From Ilumatobacteraceae bacterium (GTDB taxonomy: Bacteria > Actinomycetota > Acidimicrobiia > Acidimicrobiales > Ilumatobacteraceae): DNA of 9,156 bases. Under the pieces are notes generated by a model, which was given only the letters and a program-made list of their open reading frames with translations, had not been told where the DNA came from and ran no database searches. The stretch is from the NCBI GenBank assembly GCA_019090765.1, contig JAHRVJ010000170.1:1-9156 (forward strand), given 5' to 3'. This document shows positions 6,301 to 9,156 of this stretch, piece after piece; positions within the stretch are counted from its first letter, which is position 1, and the number at the start of each line of letters is the position of its first letter. The position numbers were made by a program, and so were the translations under genes.

Positions 6301-9156
6301 GACCAGCCGGGCTGCTGTGTCCTCAGATGATTGTTCGGAACGATGCGGTTGCTGCCATCGGAATCGCTGGCCGGCGCGGTGTGCAACATGGTCGATGTCG
6401 ATCGCGAGGCTGTGGATGTGGGTGTACTCGCGAGGTATCACCCTGCAAGTTCCGTGAAGCAGAGCTCGTTCGGGGCGCGTGACCTCGGTGCCTCCGACTT
6501 CATGGACCCCCGACGTGACCACAGCTAGCCGGATCTGTTGATCGACGCCACCCAAGGCGGAGGCGAGCAAGAGCAAGCTCAGATGGTCTGTTTCGACGGT
6601 GGAGTCGAATGACAGCATGAGGTCGGAACGGCCACGATGGCGCCCGCGCGAGGGGCCGACAGCGGTCATGTGGATGATCTGGTCAGGCAGATCGCCCGAG
6701 CTGCGGAGCCGATCGATTAGCTCCGTCCAGTCGTCGGGCCACGCAGGGTTGACCATGTAGCGGTCACGCCCCAGCACGAGGAATCCACGTCCGAACGTGA
6801 CTGAAATGCAACGGCTGCCTACATCTGTCAACCGTTGTTGAACGACCTCGGAGAAAGGGCCGCCATCGCTGATCACCAGTGATGGGCCGAGCTGGCCGGT
6901 GGGTGCCTCAGAGGGGACCGATCGATGCCAGTTGGGGATCGAAAACCACGTAGCAACGTCGTGCCGCTTTTGTAATGCCGCACCGCTAGCTACGGGCTGA
7001 TCGGATACTGGATCTGGGTCGACCCAGTAGCGACGATGTTCGAACGGGTAGGTCGGGAGTGGAATACGCTGTCTGGCCGTTCCGCCGATCAGTCGCTCGG
7101 CATCTATCTCGGCACCCGCAGCCCAGGCCGCACCTACAGCGGTCAGCGCGAACGTAACGTCTGAAGATTGCTCCTGCGGGTGGCGCAGCATTGGACGAGC
7201 GGCCGCCGGTTGAGACTCGGCGTATCGCGATAGCGCCACGAGTGTCCGGCCTGGGCCGATTTCCAACAACACTTGGTTTGGTTCAGCCAGAATTGTGTTG
7301 ATTCCGACGCCGAACTGAACAGTCTCGCGGAGGTGGCGAACCCAGTAGTCGGGGCCCGTGGCCTGCTCGTTCGTGATCCACGTTCCGGTGAGGTTGGAGA
7401 CGTACCTGATATTCGGGGCCGAGAGGGGCACCGTGCGACAGAACGCGCGGAACTCATCGAGAATTGGATCAAGCATGGAAGAGTGCGCGGCTACGTCAAT
7501 ATGCAAACGCAGGCAGTCGATGTCGTCGGCTGCTAGCTCTGCCTCCATCTCGGCAATTAGCTCGCTTGGCCCAGCGACGACGGAGATTTCTGGAGCGTTC
7601 GCGACCGCGAGGCTCAATCCGTCGGGCATTCGGGCAACCACCTCTTCGCTTGCTAGCGGGACGCTCAGCATGCTTCCCGACGGCAGCGTTTCGAACAGTC
7701 GTCCGCGGAGTGCCACCAATGCCAAGCCGTCGTGAACCGTCATCACTCCGGCGAGGCAGGCAACGACGTATTCACCCGCGCTGTGGCCGATCATCGCGTT
7801 GGGTTCGATGCCCCACGAGTCGAGGAGCTTGGCTGTTGCATACCCAGTCACGAACAGTGCTGGCAAGGCCACCGATGGCCGCTCAAGTCGACGGCTTGCC
7901 GCATCGAGGTCAGCGTCGGCGTCGGGGAATAGCAGGTTGCGTAGGTCAAGACCTAGCTGCGGGTTGATGAAATCGCAGCACGTGTCGATGGCTTGGCGAT
8001 AAACCGGCTCGCTGTCATACAGGTCGCGGCCCATGCCTGCGTACTGGGCGCCGCCGCCGGGCATCATGAACACCACCGACGAGGGCGGGCCATCTCGTTC
8101 ACCGGTGATTGTTGCGTTGGGCTGCTCCGCCGCCAGTTGCTCGGCCGCTTGGAGAGGGGTTGAAGCGACGACGGCGCGACTGAAGCGAAACTGTCGACGG
8201 CCGACTAGCCGAGTGAAGGCCACATCGGCCAATGGCAGGTCGGGGTTCGCGCGCAGATACTCCGCAAGGTCTTGAGCCTGTTGGTCGGCCGCTTCTGCGG
8301 AGCGGGCCGACACTGTGACCAGTTGCTCCTTGCGTTCGGGTTGGTCGGAGGAGACTCTGCTTGGTGCCTCTTGCACAATGACATGGGCATTCGTGCCGCC
8401 TGCGCCCAAGCCGGTGACGCCTGCAATTCGCGGTCGACTGTTGGGTGGGTTCCACGGAGTTAGTTCGGCGTTGACATAAAACGGTGACGTCTCGAAGTGC
8501 GCTTGCGGGTTGGGTGTTTCGAAGTGCAATGTGGCCGGAATCTCATGGTGCTGCAGAGCCAGCACAGTCTTGATCAGCGAGGCAACGCCTGCGGCTTCCC
8601 CGGCGTGACCAATGTTCGATTTAACCGACCCAATGGCGCAGAACTGGGTGTCGGTGGTGGTCTCTCGGTAGGCCTCGGTCGCGCCCGCGATCTCGATCGG
8701 ATCACCAATCAGGGTGCCCGTTCCGTGAGCCTCGAGGAAGGAGACGTCACGCGCGTCAACTCCGGAAATGGCGAGTGCTTCGGCGACCACCAGTGCCTGC
8801 CCGCTAACGCTGGGCGCTAGATACCCGACCTTGTCTGCTCCATCGTTGTTGACCGCAGATCCACGGATGACCGCCAGAACATTGTCGCCATCATCGATCG
8901 CTGCGTCGAGCGGCTTGAGCAATACGCAACCAGCTGCACTCGAAAGGACTGTGCCAGCCGACTCTGCATCGAAAGTGCGGCAGTGGCCATCAGGCGACAG
9001 AATCTCGCCCTCTTGGAAGAGGTAGCCGCGACCCGGCGTGGGAGAGATCACTGCCCCTCCGGCGAGGGCCATGTCGCTCTCGCCGCTGAGGATGCTCTGG
9101 CACGCTAGGTGAACGGCCACGAGGGTGGAGCTGCAGGCGGTTTGCACGCTCATTGC
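3328..9156 (-). CDS. Type I polyketide synthase, terminal module KS(partial)-AT-KR-DH-ACP-TE, 5' end missing
   Basis: The reading frame is open from the right edge to TGA at 3328-3330, about 1942 codons. The Met at 9153 is internal: it lies seven residues before the KS active-site Cys, so the true start is beyond the window. Numbering from that Met, the domains are ketosynthase 1-262, acyltransferase about 360-645, ketoreductase about 735-1195, dehydratase about 1235-1487, carrier protein about 1583-1655 and thioesterase about 1685-1935. All expected catalytic residues are present. The module would extend an acyl chain by one unit, reduce the beta-keto group, dehydrate it and release the product; lacking an enoylreductase, it should leave a double bond. 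KS and linker signatures (VQTACSSTLVAVHLACQS, DKVGYLAPSV) resemble PpsE-like and cyanobacterial PKSs. KR before DH is non-canonical. It could be a single-module enzyme or the last module of a longer protein. Product unknown. Confidence 0.95.
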   Translation of the reverse strand, partial: AMSVQTACSSTLVAVHLACQSILSGESDMALAGGAVISPTPGRGYLFQEGEILSPDGHCRTFDAESAGTVLSSAAGCVLLKPLDAAIDDGDNVLAVIRGSAVNNDGADKVGYLAPSVSGQALVVAEALAISGVDARDVSFLEAHGTGTLIGDPIEIAGATEAYRETTTDTQFCAIGSVKSNIGHAGEAAGVASLIKTVLALQHHEIPATLHFETPNPQAHFETSPFYVNAELTPWNPPNSRPRIAGVTGLGAGGTNAHVIVQEAPSRVSSDQPERKEQLVTVSARSAEAADQQAQDLAEYLRANPDLPLADVAFTRLVGRRQFRFSRAVVASTPLQAAEQLAAEQPNATITGERDGPPSSVVFMMPGGGAQYAGMGRDLYDSEPVYRQAIDTCCDFINPQLGLDLRNLLFPDADADLDAASRRLERPSVALPALFVTGYATAKLLDSWGIEPNAMIGHSAGEYVVACLAGVMTVHDGLALVALRGRLFETLPSGSMLSVPLASEEVVARMPDGLSLAVANAPEISVVAGPSELIAEMEAELAADDIDCLRLHIDVAAHSSMLDPILDEFRAFCRTVPLSAPNIRYVSNLTGTWITNEQATGPDYWVRHLRETVQFGVGINTILAEPNQVLLEIGPGRTLVALSRYAESQPAAARPMLRHPQEQSSDVTFALTAVGAAWAAGAEIDAERLIGGTARQRIPLPTYPFEHRRYWVDPDPVSDQPVASGAALQKRHDVATWFSIPNWHRSVPSEAPTGQLGPSLVISDGGPFSEVVQQRLTDVGSRCISVTFGRGFLVLGRDRYMVNPAWPDDWTELIDRLRSSGDLPDQIIHMTAVGPSRGRHRGRSDLMLSFDSTVETDHLSLLLLASALGGVDQQIRLAVVTSGVHEVGGTEVTRPERALLHGTCRVIPREYTHIHSLAIDIDHVAHRAGQRFRWQQPHRSEQSSEDTAARLVDEVLSSSNDDVVAYRNDQRWIRNFEPVQIPPSIPQWKSSGVYLITGGLGGIGLTIADHIAATAPGATLVLVGRTPLPPTDTWDRVLSQESTESALHRQITTVQRIRSLGSTVVTAAADVTDATAMETLFSDIRAQHGRITGVVHSAGVLRDTPIGMREPLANSPVVDVKARGLLILDRLLAKDPPDLLVLCSSVSSIIGLPGQADYTAANAFLDAYATMKNSSGFERAVTINWNAWQEVGMAVNAVRSDPSQPDDDQSNLGSTADVFIADEMHEALGATIFTSPMSRRHNWLLDEHVVASGEALIPGTGILEIMRRDVVAATGRAGTVELRDVFLLRPFKVGDHETLEMNVRVETATSEITIYSDDELAPHATASAVTSVVAPNPPNADIKIVAKRCSLRSEVFNGYSDQPFMRFGPRWGNLQRVDYGDAEALITTEMPTEFVDELQTMWLHPAVLDMATGSAQALIEGFSETETFYVPISYRRVLVHGPIPATAKSHVRLHDSSTNEVAVFDVTIYDEEGQASIEVEGFTMRLLESENTLQSRETVNDAAISERDELPVESAMREGILPTEGVDALDRLLAVELGAQVVTSSVNVTQWITNVDAAASNAESGGAAVLFERPDVDSEFVAPATPLEHDLALIWSELLGLDRVGMNDDFFDLGGQSLIAIRLLSRIRTDMGVRLQLTDLFEGSTIAALAGLIRQERPDIDERAIGDKPPTDDSESSEAADVRERPHLIPISTSGEDVPLFIVHGASGGVLFLRRFAMEFSEERKVYGIQAKGVVRGEVPDTSLETMASRYVRELRESGPGPYQLGGYSGGGTIALEMVRRLEPDEVAGRVILFDSVLPWATAPSRPLRARRLLRHIRVSGFSAVKPYFAMIFSGRVQHAKKKIRGAPVSAPVETDTVNLLGHFGELASQHQMTRLDVDVLLVGADKVWPTQPVDYQWGEFVRNVKTIRVAGDHGSMFDATNSTNLASAVRPYLAHRELTTG
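3349..4101 (-). other. PKS type I thioesterase (TE) domain
   Basis: An alpha/beta-hydrolase thioesterase at the C-terminus of the PKS. It starts with PLFIVHGASGGVLFLRRFA (1698-1716). The nucleophile elbow is GGYSGGG (Ser1768), the acid is probably Asp1794 (LFDSVLP), 26 residues later, and the His is in GDHGSMF (His1913). It would release the finished chain from the ACP by hydrolysis, cyclisation or transfer. A basic patch (HAKKKIRG, 1838-1845) lies in the lid region. Confidence 0.93.
4189..4407 (-). other. PKS acyl carrier protein (ACP) domain
   Basis: A single phosphopantetheine carrier domain starts near TPLEHDLALIWSELLGL (1584-1600). The attachment serine is in DDFFDLGGQSLIAIRLL (Ser1616). 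The LGGQSL form, rather than LGxDSL, is the type often seen in hybrid PKS/NRPS-like and PpsE-like systems. A phosphopantetheinyl transferase is needed for activation and is not encoded here. Confidence 0.95.
4693..5451 (-). other. PKS dehydratase (DH) domain, placed after the KR
   Basis: A double-hotdog dehydratase. The N-terminal motif is DEHVVASGEALIPGTGILE (His1247), with four rather than three residues between the catalytic His and the Gly. The second catalytic residue lies in WLHPAVLDMATG (Asp1408), where the usual DxxxQ/H reads DxxxG. Both catalytic residues are retained, so activity is likely. The domain is followed by a linker of about 95 residues containing GILPTEGVDALDRLLA and QVVTSSVN, which resembles linkers ahead of carrier domains in related PKSs. 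Confidence 0.88.
5569..6951 (-). other. PKS ketoreductase (KR) domain with structural subdomain
   Basis: A structural half (about 735-985, starting at FSIPNWHRS and including RPERALLHGTCRVIPREY) leads into the catalytic Rossmann half. NADPH binding is at TGGLGGIG (996-1003). Catalytic residues are Lys1120, Ser1144 (LCSSVSS), Tyr1157 (GQADYTAANAF) and Asn1161. The LDD region reads LRD (1100-1102), keeping the third-position Asp, and there is no Trp eight residues before the Tyr. By the usual rules this suggests a B-type KR giving a D-configured hydroxyl, the normal substrate of a DH. No DH lies between AT and KR. Confidence 0.93.
7219..8076 (-). other. PKS acyltransferase (AT) domain
   Basis: Begins at VFMMPGGGAQYAGMGRDLY (361-379) and carries the nucleophile in GHSAGEY (Ser458). 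The catalytic His is in VAAHSSMLDPIL (His557). The four-residue specificity position reads VAAH, matching neither the malonyl signature HAFH nor the methylmalonyl signature YASH, so the extender unit cannot be predicted from it alone. The domain is followed by the usual post-AT linker PTYPFEHRRYWV (700-711). Confidence 0.93.
8368..9156 (-). other. PKS ketosynthase (KS) domain, C-terminal two-thirds
   Basis: Part of the PKS gene. The window begins just before the nucleophile motif TACSS (Cys7). The two catalytic histidines follow in EAHGTGT (His143) and SNIGHAGEAAG (His183), and the domain closes with GLGAGGTNAHVIV (248-260). The complete Cys-His-His set argues for an active condensing domain rather than a decarboxylating or inactive one. 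The N-terminal portion, including any docking region or upstream module, is off the right edge. Confidence 0.95.

Noticed and set aside
9151..9153. ATG at 9153 as the true start of the PKS
   Set aside because: It is seven residues before the KS active-site Cys. A ketosynthase needs well over 100 residues before this point, so the gene continues off the window.

Overview
The window is almost wholly coding and looks like a fragment of a moderately high-GC actinobacterial genome. It is probably from the Actinomycetota, perhaps the Acidimicrobiia; this is inferred from base composition, a PpsE-like ketosynthase signature and a DUF4012 membrane protein, and is not proven. It holds parts of four genes: two on the + strand at the left and two on the - strand filling the rest. 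The two pairs converge, and their stop codons overlap by 4 bases at 976-979. The only real non-coding stretch is about 57 bases (3271-3327). No RNA genes, insertion sequences or CRISPR arrays were seen.

Left, + strand (1-979): the last 57 codons of a DegT/DnrJ/EryC1/StrS-type sugar aminotransferase. Its stop overlaps the ATG of a second gene (TAATG at 174-178), which encodes an unrecognised membrane protein with about 8 membrane segments and a very acidic N-terminus.

Middle, - strand (976-3270): a 764-residue DUF4012 protein with an unusually extensive N-terminal membrane region (about 6-7 segments), a helical stalk and a large, probably extracytoplasmic, C-terminal domain.

Right, - strand (3328 to beyond 9156): the 3' part of a type I modular polyketide synthase gene, about 1942 codons, entering mid-ketosynthase. 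The order is KS(partial)-AT-KR-DH-ACP-TE, with the ketoreductase before the dehydratase, the reverse of the textbook DH-KR order. The terminal thioesterase shows that this is the last (or only) module, where chain release occurs. The DUF4012 gene follows 57 bases downstream and is likely co-transcribed.

Taken together, a releasing PKS, a DUF4012 envelope-type protein and a nucleotide-sugar aminotransferase suggest an envelope locus making or handling a lipid- or polyketide-modified sugar or polysaccharide. That link is inferred from proximity only; the two strands could belong to separate pathways.
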